A stretch of DNA of 64,000 nt, taken from contig CAWGAF010000001.1 of NCBI GenBank assembly GCA_963820495.1, positions 806,001 through 870,000 on the forward strand, given 5' to 3'. Positions 52,697-62,087 of this stretch are shown here, in pieces. The translations under genes were made by a program, and so were the position numbers. The stretch's first letter is position 1. Each line of letters begins with the position of its first letter. The DNA is from JBBIPA01 sp963820495 (GTDB lineage: Bacteria; Chloroflexota; Dehalococcoidia; GIF9; UBA5629). The notes beneath the pieces were generated by a model. It was not told where the DNA came from, made no database searches, and was given only the letters and a program-made list of their open reading frames with translations.

Positions 52697-53455
52697 ATGA
52701 TGAAGAAATGGTTCTTACCACTAGTGATTTTTATTGCTACTTACGTTGTCTCATTGGCAGCCTGTGAACAACAAGTAGACATCAGGCCGGAGGCATTTTT
52801 TGCTTTGGAGCAAATGCATGAGGCTAGCGTACAAAGTATTGATGCAGATATTGCACACATAGGCCAGTTTCTGACTGATATCGAGGACAAAGAAACAAAA
52901 CTAGAGCAAATAATAGTACAGACGCAGAAATGGGTAGAACAGAAGAAAGCTGGTGACTATACCGACCTACCATGCGGCTGAAAGGGTCACCTGGATATCA
53001 TAGCAACTCCGGAGGAGTTGGCACAAATTCAACAGAATAGCCGATATGAAGTTACCCTTCTAGAGTTGTCAGTTTATCGTTTTGATACAGGTCTACAAGG
53101 TCTACAATTTACACCGACTCTTGAGGTCATGGATTTGACTGAAAATCAGAAGCATATTGCTGATGTTGCCCAACAGGATCTTAGAGTACAGAGGGATACC
53201 CTAAATAGCCATATACAGGAGAAGATAGCCACTAAGAACTTATTGTTCTCGAATATCAAGGCCATCCGTGAGTATTCCAAGGATTGGAAGGTGAAGAAAT
53301 ACGGTAAGAATGCATATTTCATTAGCGGACAGGGTTTAGGTTGGTCAGATGAGAAGCTTACAAGTGGTAAATGGGACTTTAGGGCAGATACAGGTCAAAT
53401 GACGCCAGTGGATGCAGAGGGTTTAGCACTTTTCAACTTTATTATATCCCGTTAG
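52697..53455 (+). CDS. candidate new selenoprotein lipoprotein with Cys-Gly-Sec (in-frame TGA at codon 95)
   Basis: Two ORFs in the same frame are joined by one TGA (52979-52981). Read as Sec, they give a single 252-residue protein. The N-terminus is a signal with a lipobox (VVSLAAC, Cys at 23). Residues 30-90 are helical and acidic. The Sec site reads TDLPCG-U-KGHLDIIATPEEL. The second half is helical, then ends KYGKNAYFISGQGLGWSD and TGQMTPVDAEGL. No further stops occur. A perfect hairpin lies 22 nt after the TGA. There is no RBS near 53018 that would make the second half a separate gene. The alternative is a TGG-to-TGA nonsense mutation in an ordinary lipoprotein. I do not recognise the family, so function is unknown; a C-x-U pair suggests thiol/selenol redox or metal binding outside the membrane. 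Confidence 0.5.
53004..53020 (+). promoter_or_regulatory. SECIS-like hairpin after the in-frame TGA
   Basis: CAACTCC-GGA-GGAGTTG is a perfect 7-bp stem with the same GGA loop and C-G closing pairs as the grdA element. The loop begins 29 nt after the TGA, inside the 16-37 nt window described for bacterial SECIS elements. Confidence 0.5.
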
Positions 53456-53497
53456 CAGTTTATCAGGGACTGTTTTTTCTGTCAGGTAGCTGACGAG

Positions 53498-54826
53498 CTA
53501 GAACAGACCAAGTTGTGCTGCTTGCTGGCAAAGTATATTTCTAAAATCTGGATGTGCGATTTCTATCAAGGATTTAGCCCGCTCGCGGTTGGATTTCCCT
53601 TTAATATGGGCTACACCAAATTCAGTTACCACATAATCGGCATAATGGCGTGGCACAGTGAGAATTTGTGGAGCCAGAACATTCTCTGCCTCCATGCTTG
53701 GATGTGCCACTATTCTGGAAAATACACCGTTACTGGTCGTAGTTGGCAGTGCAGTGATGAATTTGGCATCATCGGCTATGGCACATCCCGTGGCAAAATC
53801 CAACTGCCCTCCGACACCCGTATACTGATCCTGCAGACCCAGCACATCAGCATATATGTTGCCGTAGAGGTCTACCTGAAGAGCAGCGTTGATTGCTACC
53901 AGGTTCCTATTTAAGGCAATTACCCTCGGGTCGTTGGTGTAATCAACCGGCTGCATTTCGAATAACGGGTTATCATCCAGCCAGTCGTATAACCTTTTTG
54001 TGCCGGCGTGGAAAGTACAGAGTGTCTTACACTGGTGAATACTTTTCCTGGCGTTGGTTACCACTCCCCCCTCGATAAGGTCTCTAATTCCGTCCGGAAT
54101 CATTTCAGTATGGATACCCAAGTCCTTCTTATCCTTGAGAAAATAAGCAACTATTTCGCTAAGTCCACCATATCCTACCTGAAGTGTAGCTCCATCATCT
54201 ACCATTTCGGCAATGTATCCGCCAATTTTTCTTTCTACCTCGGTTATTGGAAACTGTTTTAGCTCGAATAATGGTTCATCAATTTCTACGGCATAATCGA
54301 TTTGGGAAATGTGTATGAAAGTCCTGCCGTGAGTTCTGGGCATATTGGGGTTAATTTCGGCTATAACCACTCGCGGCGGGCGTTCCAGAGCTCCCCAGGC
54401 ATAATCAACAGATATCCCCAGACTGCAATAACCGTGACTATCAGGAGGGGAGACGGTGAGCATAAAAACGTCACTCTTGAAATCTCCTTCCCGCAGTAGC
54501 CGAGGTATATTGGCAAACGTTACTGCATAGAAGTCGGCGCGGCCCTCCTTTAATAGCTGGCGCATATCCTTGCTTCGGCCACAGAATGGTGTAGCGCACC
54601 TGATATGCTTTTCCATGCCAGGCTGCAGATATTTCTCCTGGAATTTACCATGGACAGTCATATGGAACATCCTGACTCCGCTAAGCTCTGGAGCTCGGTC
54701 CATCAATGCCATTGGCAGATAGCGCGGTTCACCGCAGAAGTTAGCCAGCACCACATCATCGTTTGATTTGATTACTTCAACGGCTTGCTCCGGGGTTACC
54801 ACTTTTGGCGAGCGTTTCTTCTTCAT
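53498..54826 (-). CDS. acetyl-CoA hydrolase/transferase family CoA-transferase
   Basis: The 442-residue protein has both halves of the Cat1/AbfT family. The first contains HGKFQEKYLQPG and SPPDSHGYCSLGISVDYAW near 125-143. The second has GIHTEMIPDG near 238, whose Glu is the residue that forms the enzyme-CoA thioester, and TGVGGQLDFATG near 340, which binds CoA. VTEFGVAHIKGKS near 405 closes it. It most resembles 4-hydroxybutyrate or butyrate:acetate CoA-transferases and would activate a carboxylic acid at the expense of acetyl-CoA. No SD is obvious before its ATG. It is convergent with the candidate selenoprotein. Confidence 0.88.
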   Translation of the reverse strand: MKKKRSPKVVTPEQAVEVIKSNDDVVLANFCGEPRYLPMALMDRAPELSGVRMFHMTVHGKFQEKYLQPGMEKHIRCATPFCGRSKDMRQLLKEGRADFYAVTFANIPRLLREGDFKSDVFMLTVSPPDSHGYCSLGISVDYAWGALERPPRVVIAEINPNMPRTHGRTFIHISQIDYAVEIDEPLFELKQFPITEVERKIGGYIAEMVDDGATLQVGYGGLSEIVAYFLKDKKDLGIHTEMIPDGIRDLIEGGVVTNARKSIHQCKTLCTFHAGTKRLYDWLDDNPLFEMQPVDYTNDPRVIALNRNLVAINAALQVDLYGNIYADVLGLQDQYTGVGGQLDFATGCAIADDAKFITALPTTTSNGVFSRIVAHPSMEAENVLAPQILTVPRHYADYVVTEFGVAHIKGKSNRERAKSLIEIAHPDFRNILCQQAAQLGLF

Positions 54827-54987
54827 AGTAAATAGTCAACCATTTTATATTATCTGTATCTCACAATGGAAAGAAAATACACAGCATATACAGATACTAA
54901 AGCCGCTCTATTTTACCACAACTTCAAACCCTATTCTGGAAAGACAATCATGGCGATTACAGCTTTTACACGCCAAATGATAGTGCA

Positions 54988-55015
54988 TTGATAGCTTGTA
55001 ATCTGGTGCTATAAT
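54988..55015 (+). promoter_or_regulatory. sigma70-type promoter
   Basis: TTGATA (54988-54993), a 16-nt spacer and a perfect TATAAT (55010-55015) lie 21 nt upstream of the small ORF at 55037. Confidence 0.6.
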
Positions 55016-55036
55016 GAAATGCGGGAGGATGAATTA

Positions 55037-55282
55037 ATGAGTATTGAAGACGAATTGAAGGAAATTAGAACAAAGATTGATGAATATCACAGAGATGATA
55101 CAAAGAGAGCTAAAAGAGAGCAATATAGAAATCAGATGTATATACTATAAGGATTTGCATTAGCAACACTTGGTTTAGCCATTGCAAATCCTAATATTCC
55201 TTTGATAGTAGTCATTGCGGGTGTAGCGTGGCAATCTCAGAGTTCAATCCCTATTGCATCGGGGCAAGTTCTTGCGATATGA
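55037..55282 (+). pseudogene. small membrane protein gene with an in-frame TAA
   Basis: After GGGAGGAT and an ATG the frame reads MSIEDELKEIRTKIDEYHRD and a Lys/Arg-rich stretch to TAA at 55148-55150. It then continues in the same frame with a hydrophobic helix (FALATLGLAIANPNIPLIVVIA) up to TGA at 55280. A coiled N-terminus plus one C-terminal membrane helix looks like one original protein of about 80 residues. The TAA cannot be Sec, so the gene is probably broken, unless the 37-residue front part alone is used. Confidence 0.5.
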
Positions 55283-55306
55283 GGTATTAATGCTTCCTTC
55301 TCACTG

Positions 55307-56362
55307 CTACAGGTCAATGCCGTTTATAAAAACTGGTTTATTCGCCAGTGAAAAGTCTTCTCGCAGCGGCTTGATATACAGATATATTGCAGTATCTATA
55401 CGAGCAAACCCTTTCATGCTTTTTAATAAAGGTTGAGTAGGCTCGCAGATGCAGTATATATACCCTATACCGCTCTGAAAAGCCAGATTATTGATGTGTT
55501 TCAAAAGTACTGCTAAATGCCTGGGGTTTTGGAATGCTATCGGAGTCAGCATCATCTGCTTCAATACTTCACCAACTTTGGGTATAAGCGGCATCGGTAC
55601 GAGATAACGAGCTATACCAGCTACATACCCAGCCACCTGCATTTTCACATTCAACTTTTCTACTACCAGTCGCGTCACCTGACTCCAGTCCCAGAAACCC
55701 AGACATGCCACTATCTCCCCATCCTCTTCCAAGACAAACACATTAGGAAAATCATAGGCCGGTGTCCTGCTGATAAACTGTGATAGTTCGTTCCCTGTCA
55801 TAGGTTCGCACAATTCATAATCTTGCCAGGTCTTGTTCAGCAGGTTAGCCACAGCATCCAGATCAGCGACCGTCAACGTTCTTATCCTGCCAAATGATTT
55901 AACATCCATTGCTCTGAAGACTGACAAGCCAGGCATAACCAGGGTACGGTGGCACCTGTAGTTTTGCCGTTCCACATGCCGCATTGAGGGAACATTGCCC
56001 TCCATAATCAATGAGTAAGCCAGAACAGCGCCTCTCTGTTTAAGGTGTTGTTCACGAACCTGCGTTAACTGACCAGCAATTCTTCTGCCACGGTATTCCG
56101 GATGAATGAAAGCCTGGAACTGATGACCTACTTTCACAACCTGTCCATTAATAACTGCATCGCGGATACCACACGCCGCCGACCCCACTATACGGTCGTT
56201 CTCGCAGGCTACGTATACTTCGTAGTCTTTATAAGCTTTTACCCGAGCAAAAAAGTCGGGAGTGTTTACCGCAGACACAATAAGCGTGGTACCCTGCGGA
56301 CACTTTGCCTGTAGAACCTGGAGTGCGGTAGCGTCGTTTTCGTTGGCTGGATGTATTTCCAT
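55307..56362 (-). CDS. GNAT-family N-acetyltransferase-like protein
   Basis: This 351-residue protein has an N-terminal acetyltransferase fold: IVGSAACGIRDAVINGQ near 58 and HPEYRGRRIAGQLTQ near 92, the latter being the R/Q-x-x-G-x-G/A acetyl-CoA loop in modified form (RGRRIAGQL). The C-terminal 180 residues seem to hold a second, degenerate GNAT half (FVLEEDGEIVACLGFWDW). Substrate unknown. It is monocistronic; the hydrophobic C-terminal part is not a membrane anchor as far as can be told. Confidence 0.75.
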   Translation of the reverse strand: MEIHPANENDATALQVLQAKCPQGTTLIVSAVNTPDFFARVKAYKDYEVYVACENDRIVGSAACGIRDAVINGQVVKVGHQFQAFIHPEYRGRRIAGQLTQVREQHLKQRGAVLAYSLIMEGNVPSMRHVERQNYRCHRTLVMPGLSVFRAMDVKSFGRIRTLTVADLDAVANLLNKTWQDYELCEPMTGNELSQFISRTPAYDFPNVFVLEEDGEIVACLGFWDWSQVTRLVVEKLNVKMQVAGYVAGIARYLVPMPLIPKVGEVLKQMMLTPIAFQNPRHLAVLLKHINNLAFQSGIGYIYCICEPTQPLLKSMKGFARIDTAIYLYIKPLREDFSLANKPVFINGIDL

Positions 56363-56584
56363 CCCCTGCCCACCTGGCTATTTTAAATTCGCCTATACTA
56401 TTACTATACCAGATTGCAGGAAAGATCAACATACACAGGCAACTATATGAGATATGATTCCCAAGCATGTTTCCTGCGCAAAGTGCACTTTGCGCTTATG
56501 GCATCTTTGGTTGAAATTTAGTACCAAATTAAGTACAATAAATTGTGCAATAGTCAGGTAATTAAAAGAAGAGGTTTGATTGTA

Positions 56585-56857
56585 ATGACCACGCGCATCA
56601 TCACTGTAAGCGAACTAAAAGCAAAGTTAGGAGCGTTAATGGACGAACTCGGAGATAGAGGATTCCCAATGTACGTTACACAACATGGGAAACCAAAGGC
56701 AGTGCTGGCACGCTATGATGAATATGAGGCAATGCTCCAAAAGATTGAAGACCTTGAAGATTTATTGGCGATGAAAGAATCTCTTGCTGCCCCTGAAGAA
56801 GAAGCGGTCAGCTTAAAAGATTATGAGCAAAAAAGAGCAGCGCGTATTCGAAGTTAG
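56585..56857 (+). CDS. Phd/YefM-family antitoxin
   Basis: This 90-residue protein begins MTTRIITVSELKAKLGALMDEL, the DNA-binding Phd/YefM fold. It continues VTQHGKPKAVLARYDEYEAM, the family's dimer strand and helix, with an acidic C-terminal tail that would neutralise the toxin. The ATG at 56585 has AGAAGAGG upstream; the earlier in-frame ATG at 56543 does not. The gene overlaps the toxin gene by 35 nt. It probably represses its own promoter. Confidence 0.85.
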   Translation: MTTRIITVSELKAKLGALMDELGDRGFPMYVTQHGKPKAVLARYDEYEAMLQKIEDLEDLLAMKESLAAPEEEAVSLKDYEQKRAARIRS

Positions 56858-57119
56858 ACTTCGAAGTAACAGGGTGCAGCGAGAGCTTGATAATTTGTAT
56901 AAGACTGACTATGAACGTGTTATAGCTAAACTTCGGTTGCTTGCTACTGATCATAGACCTAAAGGCTGCGAAAAGCTATATGATGGCATCTACCGTATCA
57001 GAGTCGGTGATATAAGGATAATCTATCTCATCGATGAACGAATTAAACGCATTGAAATAGGTGCTATACGACGCAGAACTAAAAGAACATATAGGGAAAT
57101 AGAAGATTTATTTCGTTGA
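56823..57119 (+). CDS. RelE/ParE-superfamily toxin
   Basis: The 98-residue basic protein has the RelE layout: KLRLLATDHRPKGCEKLYDGIYRIRVGDIRIIYLID in the middle (key pieces KGCEKLYDG and YRIRVGDIRIIY) and a basic end (RRRTKRTYREIEDL). RelE-type toxins cut mRNA on the ribosome; ParE types poison gyrase. The Arg-rich strands favour RelE, but this is not certain. Overlap with the antitoxin gene ensures coupled translation. Confidence 0.85.
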   Translation: MSKKEQRVFEVRLRSNRVQRELDNLYKTDYERVIAKLRLLATDHRPKGCEKLYDGIYRIRVGDIRIIYLIDERIKRIEIGAIRRRTKRTYREIEDLFR

Positions 57120-57219
57120 TAGATAACACAAAGCAGTTGGTAAAACAAGAAAAATCCAGGGCTTAAACCCAGTCCCCACTGCTACCAGGGCAAAAGGAAA
57201 GAAAAAAGATAAAGGAGAT

Positions 57220-57642
57220 TTATTTGGCGAATGCTATTTCTGCCAGTTTGTGGACTCTTCCAGTGTGCAGATGCTCGGCTTTGTCGAATACTACAGCTTC
57301 AGTAATTGTTTCTCCGATACCTTTATTCAAAGCCGCTTTCAGCTCTTCAAGTGGTACGAAGTAAATAGCCCTGTCTTTGCTCAACACTTTTTCTGGTAGT
57401 TTAGAATCAATATATTTACAGAGAATACGCCTATTATAGGATGTTAAAAACCAGGCTTCCTGAACTTCAATATCAGGGCCAATTTCATTAATAACTGTGA
57501 ATGCAATCAATTCCGGTGTACCAGATTTGTCTTTTGGCGGCACAAGCTGAACCTCGACTGCCACGTATGGTCGGTAACAAATGGTAGAATAAGTCTTTTT
57601 GATAAATTCAAAGATATCCAAAAGAAAACGAGTAGCATCCAT
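57220..57642 (-). CDS. hypothetical protein
   Basis: The protein has 140 residues from the ATG at 57642; a longer frame begins at 57669. I do not recognise it. It begins MDATRFLLDIFEFIKKTYST and continues with mixed strands and helices. There is no signal peptide, membrane segment or Cys motif. It is flanked by the toxin-antitoxin pair and the zinc-ribbon gene and is not in an operon. Confidence 0.55.
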   Translation of the reverse strand: MDATRFLLDIFEFIKKTYSTICYRPYVAVEVQLVPPKDKSGTPELIAFTVINEIGPDIEVQEAWFLTSYNRRILCKYIDSKLPEKVLSKDRAIYFVPLEELKAALNKGIGETITEAVVFDKAEHLHTGRVHKLAEIAFAK

Positions 57643-57867
57643 AGCTTGGCTATTATACCACAAAATCAAAAAAATACATCAAAATTTGGGGCTAAACCTT
57701 TTCGGCACAAAATCATACTAATGGCTGATTTCACTTCGGGCAATGCACGAGGTATAATAGATTATCTTATCATTAAGCAGGCCTTGACGCGACATAGTAC
57801 TGAAACATATACTTAGGTGTATTGTCGGTTTGTGCTGAATTCCCAGCCTGAGGAGGGGAGCACGTAA

Positions 57868-58581
57868 GTGTCGGAAGATAGGAATTTAAAGTGTCGTCAA
57901 TGTGGTAAGGAATTCCTGTTCACCAAAGGCGAACAGGATTTCTACCAGCGGAAGGGACTGACTTCACCCAGCCACTGTCCAGAGTGTCGCACAGCCAAAC
58001 AATCTCAGCGCCAAAATCTGACCTGCTCCCATTGTAAAACCCCACTGGAAAAGGACGCATCTATCTACTGCACTGCTTGCCTGGCAAGCGTTCACCTTGA
58101 GTCTGAGCTGGAAATCAAACAAAAGGAAAAGGCAATCGACGAGGTACAAGCAAAACTACGGAATATAGAATCTCGCAAAGAAAGAGTTTCGGAATCACTC
58201 AGCGAGGTGCAAGCAAAGCTACAGGATAGTGAATCTCGCAAAACAGAACTTGAGGGATCACTCAGCCAGAAAGAGCAACTGTTAACCGAACTTCAGGAAT
58301 CACTCAGCCGGAAAGAGCAGCTGGTAGTTGAACTGGAGAAACAGATTCGCAGTATCAGCGAGGAAATGGAAAAAGTTAATCAATTCCATACTGACCTGCA
58401 ATGGATTCACCCTGCAATGGATGAAATAAATAAAAGACTGGAATCTCTGGAGCATGGTCAGGATAAGATTAACCACAGAATGCTCCAAGTAGTCGAGAGA
58501 ATGCACGAGTTATACACTAACCCCAGTATGTTTGAAACACTCAAGCGCGCCCTTAGAAGCAATCCCAGCCAGAGGACCTAG
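57868..58581 (+). CDS. zinc-ribbon and coiled-coil protein
   Basis: This 237-residue protein starts at GTG with GAGGAGGGGAG upstream. Residues 9-41 are a zinc ribbon (CRQCGKEFLFTKGEQDFY, then CPECR), a probable zinc-binding type often seen in Chloroflexota. A second Cys set follows (CSHCKTP and CTAC near 53-70). From 75 to 185 it is a long coiled coil with repeats SESLSEVQAKLQDSESRK and SLSQKEQLLTELQESLSRKE. Its function is unknown; it may be a scaffold or nucleic acid-binding protein. Confidence 0.75.
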   Translation: MSEDRNLKCRQCGKEFLFTKGEQDFYQRKGLTSPSHCPECRTAKQSQRQNLTCSHCKTPLEKDASIYCTACLASVHLESELEIKQKEKAIDEVQAKLRNIESRKERVSESLSEVQAKLQDSESRKTELEGSLSQKEQLLTELQESLSRKEQLVVELEKQIRSISEEMEKVNQFHTDLQWIHPAMDEINKRLESLEHGQDKINHRMLQVVERMHELYTNPSMFETLKRALRSNPSQRT

Positions 58582-58802
58582 TCCAGACGAGCCCCACAAC
58601 ATCACCCCACCAAAAATGCTTCAACGAATCCCATAACATTATCTAGCTTCGCGCAAGATTTAAGCTTCGTTCCGCTTCTCTAGCACACAAGTGGTCAAAG
58701 AAACATAGCATGACACTAACCTGAATGCAGTGTTATACTTATAACGACAATCTAGTTGATTCAAAACCATTTGTTCAGGGCGTGATTTAGAAAGGAATAC
58801 AA

Positions 58803-61586
58803 TTGAGCAATTCGGATACATTTGACGAGCAATGGCAGCGCTGGTTCCCCGAAAAGAAACCTGAGCCCACCAGGCGCAAACGGACAATTTTCTGGTTATT
58901 GCCAACGCTCGTTGGGGTTATAGTATTACTAGTTCTACTAAATATATCAAAGGGGTTCTACGCTGACTGGCTCTGGTTTACCAGCCTTGGTTACGGCGAT
59001 GTTTATGCTACTATCCTGCAAACCAGGGTTCTCATTTTTCTCTCCGTAGCCATCATCTTCTTCCTCTTTTTATGGAGCAACCTGTTGCTGGCTACACGTC
59101 TGGCACCCAGGGTCAAAGTAAATTTCCCCTCCCAGTTCCTGACATTGGGTATTGTCCTGGGGGCAGTGCTTGTTAGCCTGATATTCGGCCTAGTGGCTCA
59201 AAATAATTGGCAGGTCGTGCTTCAATATCTTAACGGGCAGCCCTTTGGTGTCCCTGATCCTGTTTTCCACAAGGAGATTGGTTTTTATGTCTACTCACTG
59301 CCCTTCCTTAATCTGGTACGAGGCTGGCTGCTGGGTTTGCTAATAATCACTCTTATTGGCAACACTGTGGTATATATTTTCAGCTATCTATCACAGAGTG
59401 TTAAATTCGATGCTAGAAGGCAAGTAGTAGCACATGTTGGCGGGTTAATCATGGCCATCCTGGGCTTGTTCGTCTGGGGCTACTGGCTTGGCATCTGGGA
59501 ACTTGTCTTTTCCAGTAGAGGTGTGGTTTTCGGAGCCAGCTACGCTGACATGCATGGCAGTCTGCCAGCACAGTGGGTACTTTTAGCAGTAGTGCTTATC
59601 TGCATTGTACTCCTTCTGGTTTCCATACTGCGGCATAAATTTCACTTGATCGCCTACGGAATCGGCGGCTGGATTGTGGTTGCTATTTTCGTCGGGTGGC
59701 TCTTCCCCACTCTAATGCATCGCTTTCAGGTGCAGCCTAATGAGCTGGCTCTGGAGAAGCCCTACATCGAGTATAATATCGAATTTACCAGAGAGGCTTT
59801 CGCTCTGAATCGCATTGAGGAGCAGTTATTTCCTGCAGAGAAAGGTCCCACCCTTGAGGATATAGAACAAAATGAGATCACTATCAGCAATATCAGGCTC
59901 TGGGACCCTCGCCCGCTCAAAGATACCTATAACCAGATCCAGTCAATTCGTCTCTACTACGATTTCTATGATATTGATATCGATCGCTATGTCATCGAAG
60001 GACAGTACCGGCAGGTCATGTTATCCGCCCGGGAACTGTCTGCGGACAAGCTGGCGGGGCAGGCACAGACCTGGGTCAACCGCCAGCTTCAGTTTACCCA
60101 CGGGTATGGTATTGTCCTGAGCCCAGTCAACGAGGTAGGCACCGAGGGACTGCCGAGATTGATGGTAAAGGACATACCCCCAATTGGTAATTTCATTATA
60201 AAGCGGCCACAGATATACTTCGGGGAAAAGACGAATGATCATGTAATCGTGAAGACGAAAACACAGGAATTCGACTATCCAATGGGCGACAAGAATGCCT
60301 ACGGTAGCTGGGAAGGTAAGAATGGAGTGAACATCGGCAGTTTCCTGCGCCGCTTTATCTATGCCTGGGAACTTGACGACCTTAATATTCTTATCAGTAG
60401 CGAGATAACTCCGGAGAGTGAGATACTCTATTATCGCAACGTCCAGCAGAGAGTCAACCACCTGGCACCATTTTTAAAGCTGGACAAAGACCCTTATCTG
60501 GTGCTCATGGACGGAAGGTTACTATGGATACAGGATTGCTATACCACCACCGACCGTTATCCCTATTCCGAACCGATAGACCAGGAGCTGAATTATATTC
60601 GCAATAGCGTTAAAGCAGTAATCGATGCCTACGATGGCAGCGTGACGTTTTATGTCACCGAGCCTAAAGATGCTTTGATACGAACCTACCAGACAATCTT
60701 CCCCTCACTTTTCGTTCCAGTAGAACAAATGCCTGAGTCGCTGCGGGCGCACCTCCGTTATCCCGAAGACATGTTCACTATGCAAGCCACAATGTATCGA
60801 GCCTACCATATGCGTGACGCCCAGGTATTCTATAACAAGGAAGACCTCTGGGATGCGCCCAGGGAAGTCTACGCTGGTGGTGAGCAGCCTATTGAACCCT
60901 ATTACATAATCATGCGCCTGCCTGATGAGGACAAGGAGGAGTTCCTGCTCATGTTACCCTTCACACCGGTGAAGAAGAATAACACCATTAGCTGGCTTGC
61001 GGCACGCTGTGATGGAGACAATTATGGCAAACTGCTCACCTACTACTTCCCCAAGGAACGGCTGGTATACGGCCCCAGCCAGATTGAGAGCCGGATCCAG
61101 CAGGATACCGTCATCACTGAGCAGCTTGCCCTGTGGGGGCGCGGTGGCTCTCAAGTAATCCGCGGCAACTTACTGATGATTCCTTTAGGCAAGTCTAACC
61201 TGTATGTAGAGCCAATCTTTCTCCAGGCGGAGGGAGGTGGACTGCCAGAATTGAAGCGAGTTATTGTGGCTGCAGGAGAGCAGCTAGCCATGAAACCTAC
61301 CTTGGCGGAAAGCATCACGGCTGTCTTTAACCCTGAGGCACAGCTAGCAGAACCCGCGACCATACCCGAACCTGCGACTACACCTGAACCCGCGGCAGAA
61401 CCAGAGAAGCCAGAAAAACCTGCTACCACTGACATAGCCAGTCTCGTCAAGGAAGCTCAACAGCACTATGACACCGCACAAGAATACCTTAAGGCAGGTG
61501 ACTGGGCTGGCTACGGAAAAGAGCTAGGTGCCCTGAAAGCAGTGCTAGACCGGATGGCGGAACTCAATGCTGAAACGGAGAAATAG
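58803..61586 (+). CDS. UPF0182 family membrane protein
   Basis: This 927-residue protein starts at a TTG with AAAGGAA upstream. The N-terminal 310 residues hold about seven membrane helices, including FYADWLWFTSLGYGDVY near 50. A large extracytoplasmic region follows, with family landmarks IWDPRPLKDTYNQIQ-like (NIRLWDPRPLKDTYNQ), YYDFYDIDIDRY and HLRYPEDMFTMQ near 640. A Pro-Glu-Ala-Thr linker (PATTPEPAAEPEKPEKP) near 855 leads to a C-terminal helix pair with YLKAGDWAGYGKELG. The family is conserved in several bacterial phyla but has no established function. Confidence 0.9.
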   Translation: MSNSDTFDEQWQRWFPEKKPEPTRRKRTIFWLLPTLVGVIVLLVLLNISKGFYADWLWFTSLGYGDVYATILQTRVLIFLSVAIIFFLFLWSNLLLATRLAPRVKVNFPSQFLTLGIVLGAVLVSLIFGLVAQNNWQVVLQYLNGQPFGVPDPVFHKEIGFYVYSLPFLNLVRGWLLGLLIITLIGNTVVYIFSYLSQSVKFDARRQVVAHVGGLIMAILGLFVWGYWLGIWELVFSSRGVVFGASYADMHGSLPAQWVLLAVVLICIVLLLVSILRHKFHLIAYGIGGWIVVAIFVGWLFPTLMHRFQVQPNELALEKPYIEYNIEFTREAFALNRIEEQLFPAEKGPTLEDIEQNEITISNIRLWDPRPLKDTYNQIQSIRLYYDFYDIDIDRYVIEGQYRQVMLSARELSADKLAGQAQTWVNRQLQFTHGYGIVLSPVNEVGTEGLPRLMVKDIPPIGNFIIKRPQIYFGEKTNDHVIVKTKTQEFDYPMGDKNAYGSWEGKNGVNIGSFLRRFIYAWELDDLNILISSEITPESEILYYRNVQQRVNHLAPFLKLDKDPYLVLMDGRLLWIQDCYTTTDRYPYSEPIDQELNYIRNSVKAVIDAYDGSVTFYVTEPKDALIRTYQTIFPSLFVPVEQMPESLRAHLRYPEDMFTMQATMYRAYHMRDAQVFYNKEDLWDAPREVYAGGEQPIEPYYIIMRLPDEDKEEFLLMLPFTPVKKNNTISWLAARCDGDNYGKLLTYYFPKERLVYGPSQIESRIQQDTVITEQLALWGRGGSQVIRGNLLMIPLGKSNLYVEPIFLQAEGGGLPELKRVIVAAGEQLAMKPTLAESITAVFNPEAQLAEPATIPEPATTPEPAAEPEKPEKPATTDIASLVKEAQQHYDTAQEYLKAGDWAGYGKELGALKAVLDRMAELNAETEK

Positions 61587-61615
61587 CCAATGGGTTCTTC
61601 ACTAATATCTCAGCA

Positions 61616-61840
61616 TTAGCGGCCTTTGGGGCTTGCTATCCAGAAAGTATCAGCTTCTTTTTTGGCATCTGGCGGCAGGTGTCGGGTGGTCAACCAATGA
61701 GTAATGCCGGAAAGGCACGGTAGAATCATAGTATAGATTACAACAGCCAACGACGGCTGGCCAGTTATGTCCGGCAACCACTACTATGCCGACAAGAAGT
61801 ACTACCAGATAAAAGAGCAACCGCTGTAAAGCTGAAACAA
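61616..61840 (-). pseudogene. degraded membrane-protein remnant
   Basis: Minus-strand reading gives RLLFYLVVLLVGIVVVAGHN in one frame. After a frameshift it gives SLAVVIYTMILPCLSGITHW and ADTFWIASPKGR to a TAA at 61618-61616. The two hydrophobic stretches and the continuous C-terminus suggest the end of a polytopic membrane protein. I cannot name it. The following 250 nt to 62087 show nothing recognisable. Confidence 0.4.
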
Positions 61841-62087
61841 GGTGCTACTTCTAAAAAAAGTTCGGTATCCTTCCAATGTGAGATGCTAACAAACCAAACA
61901 GAGAGCCATCAGCTTCGGAGCCAGTGACAAGTCCATTGCTCGAAGCCACAACTTAGTTTCGGGCTATTGCATTTCCGCTGTGCCCATTTTAAACTATACT
62001 AACCATACAATATTCTAACCATCGACGTACAGAAAAAGCAGGTAGACCTTAACTCGACTTCAGTCAGAATCAAATTAAGAAGCAAAA

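Noticed and set aside
53018..53455. Separate gene starting at TTG 53018
   Set aside because: The would-be SD (GGAGG) is part of the hairpin stem and lies almost on the TTG, and the frame is continuous with the upstream lipoprotein frame.
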